From NCBI RefSeq assembly GCF_958298935.1, contig NC_084931.1:19309334-19373333 (forward strand): a stretch of 64,000 bases of DNA, in the 5' to 3' direction. The translations under genes were made by a program, and so were the position numbers. The notes below the pieces were generated by a model. That model did not search any database. It saw nothing but the letters and a program-made list of their open reading frames with translations, and was not told the DNA's origin. This document shows positions 32,401 to 44,265 of the stretch, one piece after another. This DNA is from Phragmites australis. Lineage: Eukaryota > Streptophyta > Magnoliopsida > Poales > Poaceae. Each line of letters starts with the position of its first letter. The stretch's first letter is position 1.

Positions 32401-33493
32401 GTCTAGCAACATGGAACCTTAGGCCTTGAGCAAAGTGGTTTTTGGTGGTTGTCATGGTTATGATGTTGGTTTAGTGTTTGCTTAAGTAATCTAAGTAAGG
32501 ACCGGTTCGTGGAGCGATAACCCAAAAAGTAACGTACCAACCATGAGACTAATATGGGTAAGGCGTGACATACTGATTAGAGTCTATCCAGTGTGTGTTG
32601 GGTCAGCACAAAAGGGGGCTTTGGGGTAGGAGCTTTGCTTGTGTAAAGCCTGACGGTGAAACCTAGTGGGCAGACACATACTGGATTAGTCTCTGGTTAG
32701 TGGCAAATGTCATACAGTGATTCTTGGCGGCACACCACTGACGTGTGTTAAGTGTTTCGCGAACACGGCAACATGTAATTCACTGACTCGTGGGGAAAGC
32801 TGGACAACCTCTGCAGAGTGTAAAACTGTTATAACAGCCGTGCTCACGAATATGAGAGACTTAGATCCTCACATGATTAGTGGGTTATGATTATGGGTTT
32901 GGTTGTGGTTCTGGTTCTGGTACAGGGAGTATTAGATGGTTGTGATTTTGAGTATAGTACAGGGAGTACTAGATGGTATGCAAGATGAGAAGTCTTATAT
33001 GCTGGATGCTAAACTGTTTGGGTTACATTCACTTAATAACTGCTTAATGTTTTTGAGTCTAAATATGTTTTCATTACTTGCATTTACGCAAATATACTAT
33101 TTGTTAGCCTATTCTTAATATAAGTCTGCATATCATTACTTTCCCCCACTTGCTGAGTGCTCTATGTGCTCACACTTGCTATTTTTCCTACACCATACGA
33201 CATGTGTGCTGCTGCTCAGTAAGTGAAGATGTTGAAGACTATCAAGACGAGGTTGTGACGTTCTAGGCGTGTGTCTCCCAGTCGGTTGCCTGCGGTGTTG
33301 TTGGGTACCAGTGCTTCTGTTCCGCTGCAGATATCTTCATAGAAGACAATATATGTCAATTGCTGTAAGAGTTTAACGTTATTTAATAAAAATATTGCTT
33401 TTGTTACTTCACCTGTGACGTCTTTATATATGTTAAACATTCTAAAATCATATAAGTCGTATCTAGTTTTAACCGTTAAAACCGGGTGTTACG
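29466..33493 (+). mobile_element. 4-kb solo-LTR-like unit with duplication ATCCA
   Basis: It starts TGTAACATCCTGATTTT and ends AAAACCGGGTGTTACG; the two ends are inverted complements (the last base is mutated from CA). The 5-bp duplication ATCCA is present at 29461-29465 and 33494-33498. I see no primer site, polypurine tract, internal direct repeat or retroviral frame. A TATA run at about 30550 would be the promoter. Very long LTRs with TGTAACA...TGTTACA ends are known from Tekay/Del-type chromoviruses; that assignment is by resemblance. A large non-autonomous element is the alternative. Confidence 0.75.
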
Positions 33494-33498
33494 ATCCA

Positions 33499-34160
33499 TT
33501 TTCAGTCGACCCCTAATTTGTGTGTTATTTGGCCCGGGTGTTCTCGTTGTTGATGGCAGCTAGTAAATGTTTTAAGAACCATACAGGCACCGACAGACGG
33601 ATAGTGTTTAGTTCATGGATTGAACATAAACGCAAAGTGAATTAGATCACTGGGAAATCAACGGTGGAATGGATGGTTAGTTAGCTTGTTTGGTTCATAC
33701 CGTCAATGTAAATGTAGAGGGTATTGAATAGCAATGCAGTGTTTGGTTTTGGGTACTTATGATTGATTAAGGAGGAGAATGAGGCTAGGATGGAGCCATA
33801 GAGAAGGAGACTCTGACTTATAAGAGGTAAGTAGCAGTGACTATGCTACAGTAAAATCAATACATTAATTCACAAATAGTAATTATGCTACAGTACCAAT
33901 ACAGTTTTATACAGATCACTGTTCCTCCTCTGACCAATTATTGTTTCTTTTACTGTTCGCCGGTGGCCTGTGTACGGTAGCAGTGACTTACCACGCTACA
34001 GTAGAGAGAATAGAACCGCTATGAGTCTCTCTTAACCGTAAAATCAATGCAGTAATTTATAAACAGTAATTATGCTACAGTATCAGTACAGTTTATGCAA
34101 ATCACTGTTCCTTCTCTGACCAATTATTGTTCATTTTGCTGTTTACCAGTGACTTTTTCT
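33499..34160. repeat. ERF-gene distal upstream region with a duplicated ~115-bp segment
   Basis: Two diverged direct copies, about 33846-33957 and 34028-34140, share ATAGTAATTATGCTACAGTA, CAGATCACTGTTCCTC and CTGACCAATTATTGTT in order. Flanking TGACTTATAAG-like motifs hint at a MITE, but no clean termini were found. Confidence 0.6.
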
Positions 34161-34778
34161 CCCTAAATCAGACTATAAGGTGGTTCCTAGAGAAGGACAC
34201 CAACAGAATTGGTTCGCCTTCCGTGGGGAAAATGCTTGAACGGACAAGCGTGCGGATATGATGCGAGCAGCGTGTCAAGTTTATAATTAGAATCTGGATG
34301 AATACCACATGTTTCTTAAAAGTTTGATGACATAAGCAAGCAAAAGAAATAGGACATCGGCACACACGGCGCCCGTCCCGTCCCAGCCCACCGTTTCGCC
34401 GCCGAAAAACCAAACCAAAGACGGATCTGAGAAACAGAGGGCAGCACCGAACCTTTCGCTCGGTCCTTTTTTCTCAGCGCGAGAACCCATCACGCTCACG
34501 CTGACCCCGTTCAACGCGTCGTCGCTCGCACTCGTACATGCGCGCGGCCTGAGGCGCGGGACAAGTGTCGGCTCCCCACCCGCGCGGGCCAGCCAGGTCT
34601 CCTGGCCACCTCGCCTCGCGACGCGTGTCCTGCCACCGGCCTCTCCCGCCTCGTTCGCCGCGGCGCGCAACTTTCCTGACGCAGACGGTGCTCCAGTACC
34701 GTCACACTCGGTCAGATCCATGCCGCTCTGTACAGGAGCCATCCCCGTATCACTGCCACTGTTACTCTACAGGGCTCT

Positions 34779-34843
34779 CACGTGACGCGCACAGCGATAC
34801 GTACTCTCACTTCTCCTTTCAAGAAAACGGAGTGCTATATAGG
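34779..34843 (+). promoter_or_regulatory. Core promoter of the ERF gene: G-box and TATA box
   Basis: CTATATAGG (34835-34843) lies about 120 bases before the start codon, which puts transcription start near 34870. A G-box CACGTG (34779-34784, in TCACGTGACG) is about 50 bases upstream of it and is a usual target of bZIP/bHLH factors. The ~90-base leader has no upstream ATG. Confidence 0.65.
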
Positions 34844-34961
34844 GAGGGTTCCGGTTGAGCGCCCGTCTCACAAAACATCATCTGTGCATCTTGCCTAACT
34901 CCAACTCCCCCAAGCAGCTACCGAACAGTGGGTGGTATTCTAGGTGAGAGAGAGCTTGACA

Positions 34962-35728
34962 ATGTGCGGCGGAGCTATCATCGCCGACTTCGTCCCCGCC
35001 GGCGACCGCCGCCCGGCAGCCTCCTCCACCGACACCAACTCCGCCTCCAACCTCTCCGGTGCGTAGCCACACCGCACCATGCTTTGGACACCAACTTGTC
35101 CTGCTCTGCTCTGTCTGTATGCGTGGCTGGAAATAGCACAAGACGATTCCGTTTTGCAACTTCGGTTACCTATATCGATATATGAGCATGCAGGGCATGT
35201 TATTATAGGATCGCTGACACTGCTGATAACTTCCTTTTGTAAGGCGATGAGGAGATGGCGGTGGCGAGGCTGCCGGCGCCGGGGCGCAAGACGGCGTACC
35301 GCGGGATCCGGCGCCGGCCCTGGGGCCGCTGGGCGGCGGAGATCCGGGACCCAAGGAAGGGCGCGCGCGTCTGGCTGGGCACCTACGCCACGCCCGAGGA
35401 CGCCGCGCGCGCCTACGACGTCGCGGCGCGCGAGATCCGCGGCGCCAAGGCAAAGCTCAACTTCCCGCCCGCAGTAGGGGACGGCGCGCGCGCGCCGGCC
35501 GCCAAGAAGCAGCGCCGGAGGGTCGCCGCGGCTGAGGAGAGCTCCGGGTCCACTCAGGCGGCGAGCGTCGTGGAGGAGGCAGGCGGGGGTGGCGGCGGCG
35601 GCGGCGGCGAGGAGAGGCTGAGGGATTGCATGGACGGGCTCGAGGCGTTATTGGGTCTGGAGGACGTCGCCGCCAACGAGGGCGACGCCGTCGAGCCGTG
35701 GGACGCCGTCGACCTCATGTTCGCGTAG
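34962..35728 (+). CDS. Group VII ERF (AP2/ERF) transcription factor, SUB1-like, N-degron MCGGAII
   Basis: Two exons, 34962-35058 and 35244-35728, joined across a 185-bp GT-AG intron, give 193 residues. The ATG at 34962 is chosen because it yields MCGGAII, the diagnostic N-terminus of group VII ERFs. In that family Met1 is removed and exposed Cys2 is oxidised by plant cysteine oxidases, so the protein is degraded in air and stabilised in hypoxia. One AP2 domain spans about residues 51-107 ([43 protein letters not shown]). It is followed by a basic KKQRRR stretch (likely nuclear localisation), a Gly run and an acidic C-terminus ([11 protein letters not shown]) that may activate transcription. 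It should bind GCC-box-type DNA in the nucleus. The short region between N-degron and AP2 recalls rice SUB1-type proteins, but orthology is not established. The start of exon 2 at 35244 keeps frame ([11 protein letters not shown]). Confidence 0.93.
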
Positions 35729-36060
35729 GCGCGCGTGCCGTCACTGTGAGCGGCCGCCGCGGTTGCAGTTGCAGCCCGCATGGAAGTAGCAACCAGCTAA
35801 TCAAGCACCCTGCTGGGTGGTGTTACTACTAGCTTGTACCGATTTATGCATGTAGTGGAGTGGATTTATCTCGTTCAAAAATAAACCACAAGAGTAATTA
35901 GGAGCTCCAGGCTTTGTTGCTAATTGCTACTGGGCACAAGCCGGGAGTAGTAGTATTTCGTGGTTTCAGACTTCAGAGCGGTTGAAGCTTTGCCTAGCTC
36001 CGGCACAAGCATTTCAACCTTCTTCCTATCTAAGAGTAACTTGTTACCGAAGTTCATGCT
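35729..36060 (+). other. 3' untranslated region of the ERF gene
   Basis: AATAAA at 35880-35885 is a plausible poly(A) signal about 150 bases after the stop. The true cleavage site cannot be read from the sequence; the region is drawn generously. Confidence 0.5.
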
Positions 36061-36539
36061 TTACATGAGAAAACAAGTAGTGTGATGTTTGTTTGTGTAG
36101 TTCGTACACCCGGTTGTGAGATTTCAGATGGTTGCGAAACTCTACTTTTGTCAGTGTCAAATTTGGAATTTGGTTTTCGAAACGGCGGACGAAGCTTATT
36201 AGCTCCCAGTCCAGGTTCCAAGTGGATTGTCAATACAAATAGTATTTCACACTTCTAGAGTTCAGTCGTGATGAGGGGCGGCCGTTGGTTGGGGCTTCAT
36301 CCTTTGGAGAGCTCCGAAGGAAGAAGACCGGTCTGTCGATGCAGGTGGGCGTGAGGGCAGAGTGGCGAGGCAGCGGCGGCCTCGCCGGTTGGAAGTGTTA
36401 GGGGACCATGGAATGGGTAGACAAGTTCTAGAAAGGTAGTGTAGCGATGGGTGGTGGGTATGGATATGACGGTACGTACTTGTATGGTGAAGTTTTAAAG
36501 GTTAGTATGATGATAAGTGGTGGGTACAGATTCAAGAGT
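36061..36539. other. Intergenic sequence, no gene recognised
   Basis: Contains a short GC-rich stretch (36270-36400) with no domain, and a ~30-bp similarity between 36430-36470 and 36485-36525 (GATGGGTGGTGGGTA/GATAAGTGGTGGGTA). Confidence 0.4.
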
Positions 36540-36900
36540 GGAGACGTTGTTAGATTGTGTCTAACGGTTTTTTTAGGTGTTAAAATCTCTTCACGATAGG
36601 ATTTTCGTTTTCTCCAGCGCTCCAACGGATTTTTTTCACGGTTCTCGTCGCGAAGGGATTCCCTAGGTTATTCCCTCCAGTACGGGATTCTCTCTTCTTT
36701 TCCTTCGTGATTTTCCACGAAAGGAAGCTGTTGGAGATGAGAGGAAATAAAGGAATGAAAATGAGAAAGAGAATCGAGAAGAGAATGAAATGAAAAGAAT
36801 ACTGTGGAGGACAGTCTTAGAGACGAGAGGTGAGTGGGTAAGAGAGCACGTCACGAAAAGAGAACAGAGGTGAAAAAGAGGAGAGCTGGGAGATTGAAGA
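36540..36900. repeat. Possible non-autonomous DNA transposon
   Basis: The block with CTCCAGCGCTCCAACGGATT, GGAAGCTGTTGGAGATGAG and GTGGAGGACAGTCTTAGAG resembles a common grass repeat that I recognise only in general form. No clean inverted ends or duplication were found. Confidence 0.35.
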
Positions 36901-37519
36901 TAATGTTCCGGCTATTCTACAGGGATCCAACAATTGATGTAGATCGTTTATCAACTAATTTCAAGCATTAAAGAGCATCGCCTTTAAGGATAGAAAGGGT
37001 GGTCATGGCCGGCAACAGTACGTAGTACTAATCGCTTAAACGCACGACAATCTGTGCAGCCACATTAGACACTGCAAGTCGGTTAATATTAACCTATATT
37101 CGATCCAACTCTACTACCGCTACGTACGTAGTACTAGATAGAGCCCTGTCTATGATCGACACTGCCTGCACCTCTCAAACGGAAACTTCGAATTCAAAAG
37201 GAAAATAGGCTTTTTTTCCCATTTGCCCTGCCTTCTGGTTTCTTCAACGCAAGGACATTAAGTCCTCGGCGGTGCTGCGATTTGGTCTCGTGGGAGTACT
37301 TGTTTAGCTACAAAAGTAACGCCGCGATAGTACTATTATATCCCAGTAGTAATACTTGTCAAATAAACTAAGGTCGTAGATGATGGCAGTAGCACAAAGC
37401 TTCTAGTAGTTTGATTTTCCATTTGGACAAAGCCCGAGGAGATCCACCGACCCCGTGCGGATTGCCAACAGGTGACACAATACTAGACATTACCGCTTCC
37501 GGCTCTCTCTAAGTATACT
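36901..37519. other. Intergenic sequence, no gene recognised
   Basis: Low-complexity and mixed sequence; nothing bounded. Confidence 0.4.
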
Positions 37520-37829
37520 GTATATATATATTATATATCTACTCAACTCTAGTAACTGATTTGCCACTATTAGTTATAATTAAAAAATAGTAGAGTTATA
37601 ATTGACGAGATAAGAAGTTATAATCAAACATAAATAAAAAAATTAAATTGCAATTGCGTTATAGATAAACGTAACTTTTAACGAATTTCTTACCTGATGA
37701 TGTAAAAATCTAATGAACACGATTATAATCTCTCTCTCTCACACATATATAATAATTGGAGTTGACGTCACAGTAACTAGAGTTGAATCTAGATACATAA
37801 TATATATATATATACACATTATATATAGG
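37520..37829. mobile_element. MITE-like element with ~25-bp imperfect inverted ends
   Basis: Left arm (TATATCTACTCAACTCTAGT, near 37533-37553) pairs with the right arm (CAGTAACTAGAGTTGAATCT, near 37771-37790), each bounded outward by TATATATA tracts. The AT-rich core has no coding capacity. The family is not identified. Confidence 0.65.
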
Positions 37830-37867
37830 TAAAATCTAAAAACTACTTGTGCATGCTTTAGTCTTAT

Positions 37868-38396
37868 AGCATACACTAAAGATGCCTAAATAGGCTTAGC
37901 CTACAAGACTGACTCGTGGCATGGCACGGGGCCACAGGTCATGCCTGGGATGAGGTGCCCGGTGTGCCAACACGGCATGGCCCGGCTAAGCCGGGCTTGC
38001 ATAGGCACGATCCAAACAAGCATGGACAGGCACGGTCTGGCTTGACACGTCTTAGCCTGGCTATTTTCTATTTTTATATATTTTTTAATTTTGTAGCTAT
38101 TTTTTAATTTTTTTTAGCCCAGCTGTGCCGACGGGCCGACCATGTGCCGTCAGGCCACCCGTGGCACCGTGTCACCATGCCTGTCGTGCCCGCCGGGCCG
38201 ACCATGCCACTGAGCTACAATCATGCCCAAGCCGACCTGCCCTAGCATGACACGGTAGCCGACGGGTCGTACCGTGGGTCGAGGGGAGGCACGTGGGCTG
38301 GCAGGACACAATCCATTACAATACCCAAGACATTTGGGTCGAGCCCATGCCGGGCCGGCTTAATAGCCCTATTTGGCCATCTTTGGTATGCACATA
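37868..38396. mobile_element. GC-rich MITE-like element with ~35-bp inverted ends
   Basis: The left end GCATACACTAAAGATGCCTA matches the complement of the right end (GGCCATCTTTGGTATGC). The core is rich in GGCACGG/CCGTGCC-type words (for example CATGGCACGGGGCC, CACGGCATGGCCCGG), a style common in grass intergenic repeats. The frame at 37916-38107 merely translates these. Confidence 0.65.
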
Positions 38397-39335
38397 TATT
38401 TTGATTATCAAAGTATACAAAATTTCTTACGATTTTAAACCAATTTTCTTTTAGTAAAATTATTGACAAATTATTATTATTTTTTATTGAAAATATATAG
38501 CAGTTAGATCTGATATTGTCTTTAAATGGTTCTAATTTCATACAATTCAATGAACACCTTATTCGAATTGCCTTAATTTGTTTCTTAAATTGATCATAGA
38601 TCCATTCTAATTTTCTTATAATTTTCAAAAAGTTACTTATATAACTGCATTTAAAAGACAGACGAATAAATAGATTATTTATTAAATACTTTCTCTATTT
38701 TTGTCACATATTAAAGTGAATCACATATAAGTGTTGTAAATCCAGATTAAAAAAAGTCTAAAATAGAATAAAATGCTCATGTTTGCACCTTTTCTGAAAA
38801 ATATGTGTGCATGCTATAAATCTAAAGCATGTATATATAATTTTTAGATTGTATATATATATATATATAAGAAATGTGCACGTCATCTATACATCGCATA
38901 ATAGATAGCCTCTAAAACAGAGTAAAGCATTACCTCCGAATATAATTTGGTTTCACAAGCAATAGGGCTTTATAGACCACACGCGCTTTGGGAGGCGTAA
39001 GTAGACTAGTAGTATTTAGTAGCCTAGTTTTATCTCTCTCCATTAACTTTCCATGCAACATAAGTAAAAAAGCTAATGTAAGCAAACTTGCAGCTAGCAG
39101 ATTTGGCACCATTGCAGACGCCCTTATACCTGCTCTACACTGCTACTCGATGCTAATGCCACGTTCAAATGCAAACAAAAGCAAGCATTTGCTCCGTGCT
39201 AATGCGGACACAATACAGATATTATGTTCAGGCTAATCAAAGCGCTTACTAGCAGTTACTATGTAATCAGATCAGTTACGTACGGATATCATTATTATAT
39301 ATTATATCTTATATTTTTTTAATGGAATCGGAGCC
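38397..39335. other. AT-rich intergenic sequence
   Basis: No gene. A TA run lies at about 38853-38868 and a short palindromic AATATATA stretch at about 39295-39320. Confidence 0.45.
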
Positions 39336-40866
39336 TGTCGGTGTATCGAGAACCGAGGGTCCTTGAGTCCCGAGGTCAGGCCAGCCATCCGCCACGTGTC
39401 GCCATCCCGCGAGGTCCCTCCTGCGGGGTGAGGGAAGTTCAAGTCCCGGGAGAAAGTGCTTGGGGCCACAGTCCCTGGTTCCCGAGCACCTCAGTTCCCC
39501 GATGATCCGTAAAGTCTAAGTTCCGGGAAGAAAGTGCTCAGGGAAGTGCCCGGTCACCCCCGAGCACCCTAGTCCCCCGACGATCAGAAGAGCTAAGTTC
39601 CGGGAGAGAGTGCTCGGGGACTGCGTGCGGCAGCCCCCGAGCGCTCGGTTCCCCGAGGGTCAGTGTGAAAGTGCTCGGGAGAGAGTGCTCGGGGCTGCAC
39701 GTGGCAGCCCCCGAGCTCTCGGTTCCCCGAAAGATCTGTGCAAAAGTGCTCGGGAGAGAGTGCTCGGGGTTGCATGTGGCAGCCCCCGAGCACTCGGTTC
39801 CCCGAAGGTTCGTACAAGAGTGCTCGGGGAGGTGAACAGTACCCCTGAGCACCCGGTACACCGAGGACAAGGATAGGCATTCTCGGGAGAGAGTGCTCGG
39901 GGAACAGTACCCCCGAGCACTCGGTGCCCCGACGACTCAGAAAGACCCCCGAGGCATCCGCCGATGGGGTGTCAGTTAGTCAGAGGCCCGAGGCCGCATT
40001 CAATGAGCGTGCGTGGCCTGACATCCCCAACTGCTCCCGTCACAGTGTCAGTTCCTGCCCTGTTTTGGCAGAGGGGCGTGGGGCCATTAATTGCACGGGT
40101 CCCGTCCCGTATCATCCGGTGTGTCTCAGGATAACAACGCCAGGATCAAGGTGTTTCGTCTGCCGCCTTGCTGTGGCAGAGGAACAAGACAGGGCGGGCA
40201 CACCGGGTTGCTTTGCGACTGCCCGATGGGCCCCCCTACGGCGCCCGTTGCCAGGGCGTTTATGGTGACAGGTGACCGGGCGTGCGCCGCGTTTTTCACC
40301 CCCGGTCACTTCACCCAGAAGAAATGATGACGCCTTTCCCAATCGTGGTGTCTTGGAACTAGTGCCCCCTCTTTCCCGTTCGGGGCATGTCGTAGCCGGC
40401 GAGTGCTTAAAAGAGCCGGCAACACAGAAGAGAAGAGAGGACCCAAAAAGAACCGAAGAACGACCCAACTAGCAATCGGGCAAGAGACCGCAAGCATCGA
40501 ACACAGAAGCACCAAAAACCGAACCATAGACCAACTCAGAGCACAGCCCCTGCCCAAGAACAAGGAGCCTTAAGCCCTTAGTTAGACAAATATTCTTGTA
40601 ACCAACAATATCATTGAGGAACTTCCTCAGGGCAGTTATTACATCCGTACAGGAGTAGGGTATTACGCCACCGTGCGGCCCGAACCTGTCTAAATTCCGG
40701 TGCATTTACTTCTCCTTGCACTAGATCATCATCCCCCACCACCGGCCGTTGCATTTGCATTCACTCCCATTTATTCCTCCGACGAACTTATTCAGGATCA
40801 TCCCCCGGCCGAATCTCTAAAAAAGGGTCTCTCGGGATCTCTGCGACAAGAGTTAATCCTCCGATA
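39336..40866 (+). mobile_element. Solo LTR (gypsy type) with duplication GAGCC
   Basis: 1531 bp, starting TGTCGGTGTATCGAG and ending CTCCGATA (a decayed CCGACA). GAGCC flanks it at 39331-39335 and 40867-40871. It contains a tandem array of ~75-bp GC-rich units, and a TATA-like CTTAAAAG near 40407. No internal genes remain. Confidence 0.87.
39440..39945. repeat. ~75-bp tandem repeats, each a hairpin (GTGCTCGGGG / CCCCCGAGCAC)
   Basis: About six units; each has GGGAGAGAGTGCTCGGGG followed 10-20 bases later by CCCCCGAGC and CTCGGTTCCCCGA. Long frames on both strands here are by-products of the repeat. Confidence 0.88.
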
Positions 40867-40871
40867 GAGCC

Positions 40872-43488
40872 AGACACGGATAGTATTGAATTCAGATATA
40901 GATGTAGTTAGTCTCAATCATGAATTTGGATCGAATATAAAACAAGTCAGTTGCAGATAATACCGATAACAAACATTTATTCGGATATTAAGTAAAACCA
41001 AAAATCATATATATGATACATGTTATGATTATTTGACCATTTCATATATTCAAAACTCAATTATATTAGAGATACAACAAGTAAATAAGCAATATAGTAT
41101 TATGGAAGGAGTGATGTTAGAGTGAAATCGGAGAAATTACGAGTATCCAATATACCAGTTAAAATTTTTATTAATTAGTTGAACATATTAATAATTTTAA
41201 ATAAAAAAAATATAAACTATAAACTTATAGATCCCATCGAGAGCTATAATTTTCATATAAAGATACCCCATCCAACTTCATATGAAAAAATTACAAGCTC
41301 CAAAAGATATACTCAGATAGTTGCTAGATTGTCTTTAATATATCCAATTTTATTTTTAAATATCCGATATCCAATAAATACCTAACTTTTTATATCCAAA
41401 TTCGATATATGATATAACTAATAAAGATCCAATCAGCTATCTAATTTTTTTTTTGACATATCCAATATTAAGATCCTATTAACATTAAAACGGTTTTAGT
41501 GACCGGGCAGATCAGAAAAATCCGATCCGATGTCACCTCAGTTAGCAGCTAGATACTGTATTATGTTAGTAGAATCTTCCCTGCGCTTGTCAGTTTTTGG
41601 ACGGGCTACAACTACGCTTTTCCACTGCTTGAGTACAAAAGCAAGTTCCGTGTCCAAACAAACAATGGAATAGCCCAAGTGTCAACATCGCACCGAGGCG
41701 TCCAAGTCTCCGAGGCCGCACCAAACGCCTATGCGTGCCCCGGTCCCTAGAGCAGGGAACAGCCGCGTCATCACGCCATGGCCGCCCTTTTCTCTGGGCT
41801 CTCCCGGCGGGAGGTCCGTGATTCGTGCGCCGCGCGCGCGAGAGCTCACGCGAATCGGGTGAAAACCGCCGGCGCGGCACGCAGGTTTGCAAGGCGCCCT
41901 CGCCAATCCTTGCGTCGCGTTCGTGGAGTTTCTTGCCGGTTCCTAGGCTCCTAGCTACCTCAGCAGGTGGAGTCCGATGCGTGCAAACCAGTTGGACACG
42001 CGTGTGGCCACAACCAAAATCGCAGTCTGCATGACGTGGTTCTCGAATTGAACCGTACGGGAATCATTAGCTTGTAATCCTTTCATAATGATCATTTTCC
42101 TCTTCGAGGTTCAAGCGTCGGTAGGACTGCAAATTCTCGCTGGTAATAAGCTCGTAACAGTGTTTACTGGTATAAATACGCACCGTCAAAATTAGAAACA
42201 CATTTGCTTTGGATAATCTTTAGTCGAAATTTTCTGAATTCCAATTGGTTATTGTAAGTTTTATTATTTTTCTCGTGTTATCTATTTAATAATAAAAGGA
42301 AATGACCCTGGTGGCTAAAAGAAAAAAATCATAGAACTTCTAAAAAAGCAAAATATCTAATCCTTAATTAGGCAGGCCTTTACTATAAAATAAAATATCT
42401 ATCGTTAGGCTCGTGGTCTAATCTATAAGATTGAAACAATTTGAATACACAACGAAACTAATCCACAGGTTGACCATGGCAACACGTACATGCCTGTATC
42501 TTCTTCCCAAACAACGATCGACTAGCAAAGGAAAACAGAAACCGGACATAGCTTTGACGGCGTGAACTCTTCCGTGGGAAAAGATAACTAGCGCAGTAAA
42601 TCTCGGTGAACGATCTTCAGTTACTTTATACAGGAATTACAGCCATGATTTTAATTTTCGAGTAACCATCAATGGTGTAATAAAAATCAAAGTATCACTG
42701 CTACATACGGCAATTTGACACACGGGTTCGGGTACCTGTGTATCATGTACGAGGGTCTGGGTTCGAATTTGAGATTTCGTCCATGAGTTTGCCGGATCGG
42801 ATATTCAAAATGGATTGGGTCGGGTTTGGATTCGAAGTTTTGCATACAAGAGCCCATAGGTAGCCTGAGACCTGCATGCAGACCAGGCCCAACAGTAGTC
42901 TGTACTTTGGCCCAGCCGCTCAGGCCCATTAGGACAGCAATGATCTGACTCCACATTCACATTCTATAGGGTTCTCCTGAGTTTTCTGACTTCTGAGTCT
43001 TCTCCCAATCTCCCCATTCGCATTCGCTGCCACCGGCACACTACTGCCATGCGCCCGGTGCCCACACAAGATGAGCCGCCAGCCCGCTCGCCCCCTCCAG
43101 CCTCCCTATCCGCGCCGCACCACCTCCCCTTGGCCTCTCTAGCCTCGGCGCCTCACCATCCACGCTTGTGCCACCCCTACTGGCGGCCACACAAGACACC
43201 TCCTCCGACGTCCGGCCTCCCCGTTCATACTGCCCCCTCCGGAAGTCTAACCGCGCTGACTCACTGTCCGCGCCGCCCCTCCTTTCGCACAGGTGAGAGC
43301 AAGCTCTTTCAAATTCGAATCTCAACCTCAGATCTGAGCACCGGTGATTGGTGTTGATTTGGTATTAAAAATGACACTGGTAAACTAATTTGATACAAAT
43401 GAAGTGAATGGCACTGATTTATCATTAGGTCTAATTTTCTGAATGAATATGTTCTGATTCACTTCTGAATCAATAAGCATACTGAATC
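40872..43488. other. Intergenic region; possible captured gene fragment at 42960-43360
   Basis: 40872-41560 is AT-rich and decayed. 41590-42034 is GC-rich, with overlapping frames on both strands and no domain. At 42960-43290 a Pro-rich frame ends at a donor-like AG/GTGAGA (43291-43298) followed by T-rich, intron-like sequence. This could be a first exon or captured gene fragment, but no protein family is recognised. Confidence 0.35.
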
Positions 43489-43493
43489 ACTTC

Positions 43494-44265
43494 TGTCGGG
43501 GGAAAAATCTCTGACAATGATTCCAGAGTGTATCGGACGACGGGTGCGTGATCTTTGTTTGGAGAGTGCCTACTGAATTTGTTTGTGTATGTGCAACTCA
43601 AGAACACCAAAGATTATCCAGGTTCAGGCTCCCCTTAGGGTAATAGCCCTATATCCTGTGTATTCTTTTTTCTGGTCTCTGTTTTTTCTCTCCTCTCCTC
43701 CCTTTATAGCCCAGGGGAGAAAGATCCTTACAAGTGGGCCCATCCAACTGACCCATCCCTATGTAGACGGTCAACAACAGGCTATCATTACGGAACACGC
43801 ACGCGCCGCGCCAGCTCCGAAGCACTGCGAGGCCTGTCCCATCCGTCAGCTCCTTCTATACTTATCAGTTCGGGTCGCCCGGCTTGCTCCGTCCCATCAC
43901 CGGTTGCCCACGCACGCCTGCCACGCCCTTAGTGACGTCCGCGAACCCATTCTATAACAATTAATGCCGCGGGAGAGAACATGGAAGCTCTGCGTTAGCC
44001 CTAGTCTCCTCGGCCAGTGGGGTGCGCTTGGGGAAGGAAAACTGCATAGGTATTAGCATTAAATGAGAGTGGTTTGGTTTAGACGAGTACCTACCCCACG
44101 GCCGTAGGGACTGGTTGCGGGAAATTCAGCGGGTGTCGGGAGTGTGGTCATGCGATGCCGAGTGGTCGCGCGGTGGACCATGTTTAGAGAAAAAGAACTA
44201 GTTTCGCAAAAACCGGTCGTTGACGTCTGTCCTGGCAGGGGACCCCCATATACCTTACATTGACA
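43494..44265 (-). mobile_element. Solo LTR (gypsy, same family as 18414-19111) with duplication ACTTC
   Basis: 772 bp, beginning TGTCGGGGG and ending ATTGACA. ACTTC occurs at 43489-43493 and 44266-44270. It shares ATGATTC-AG-GTGTA-CGGA-GACGGG and GGTTCAGGC-CC-TAGG-TAATAGCCCTA blocks with the first gypsy LTR. A TATA box on the minus strand (complement of TTTATAG near 43703) gives the orientation. Confidence 0.9.

Noticed and set aside
35166..35832. Open frames on the minus strand and other phases over the ERF gene
   Set aside because: Shadows of a very GC-rich coding exon; no domains, and the AP2 frame explains the region.
39538..39920. Several long frames on both strands
   Set aside because: By-products of the ~75-bp GC-rich hairpin repeat inside a solo LTR.
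41590..42034. GC-rich open frames on both strands, possible small gene
   Set aside because: No recognisable domain, splice context or start; overlapping frames on both strands suggest base composition only.
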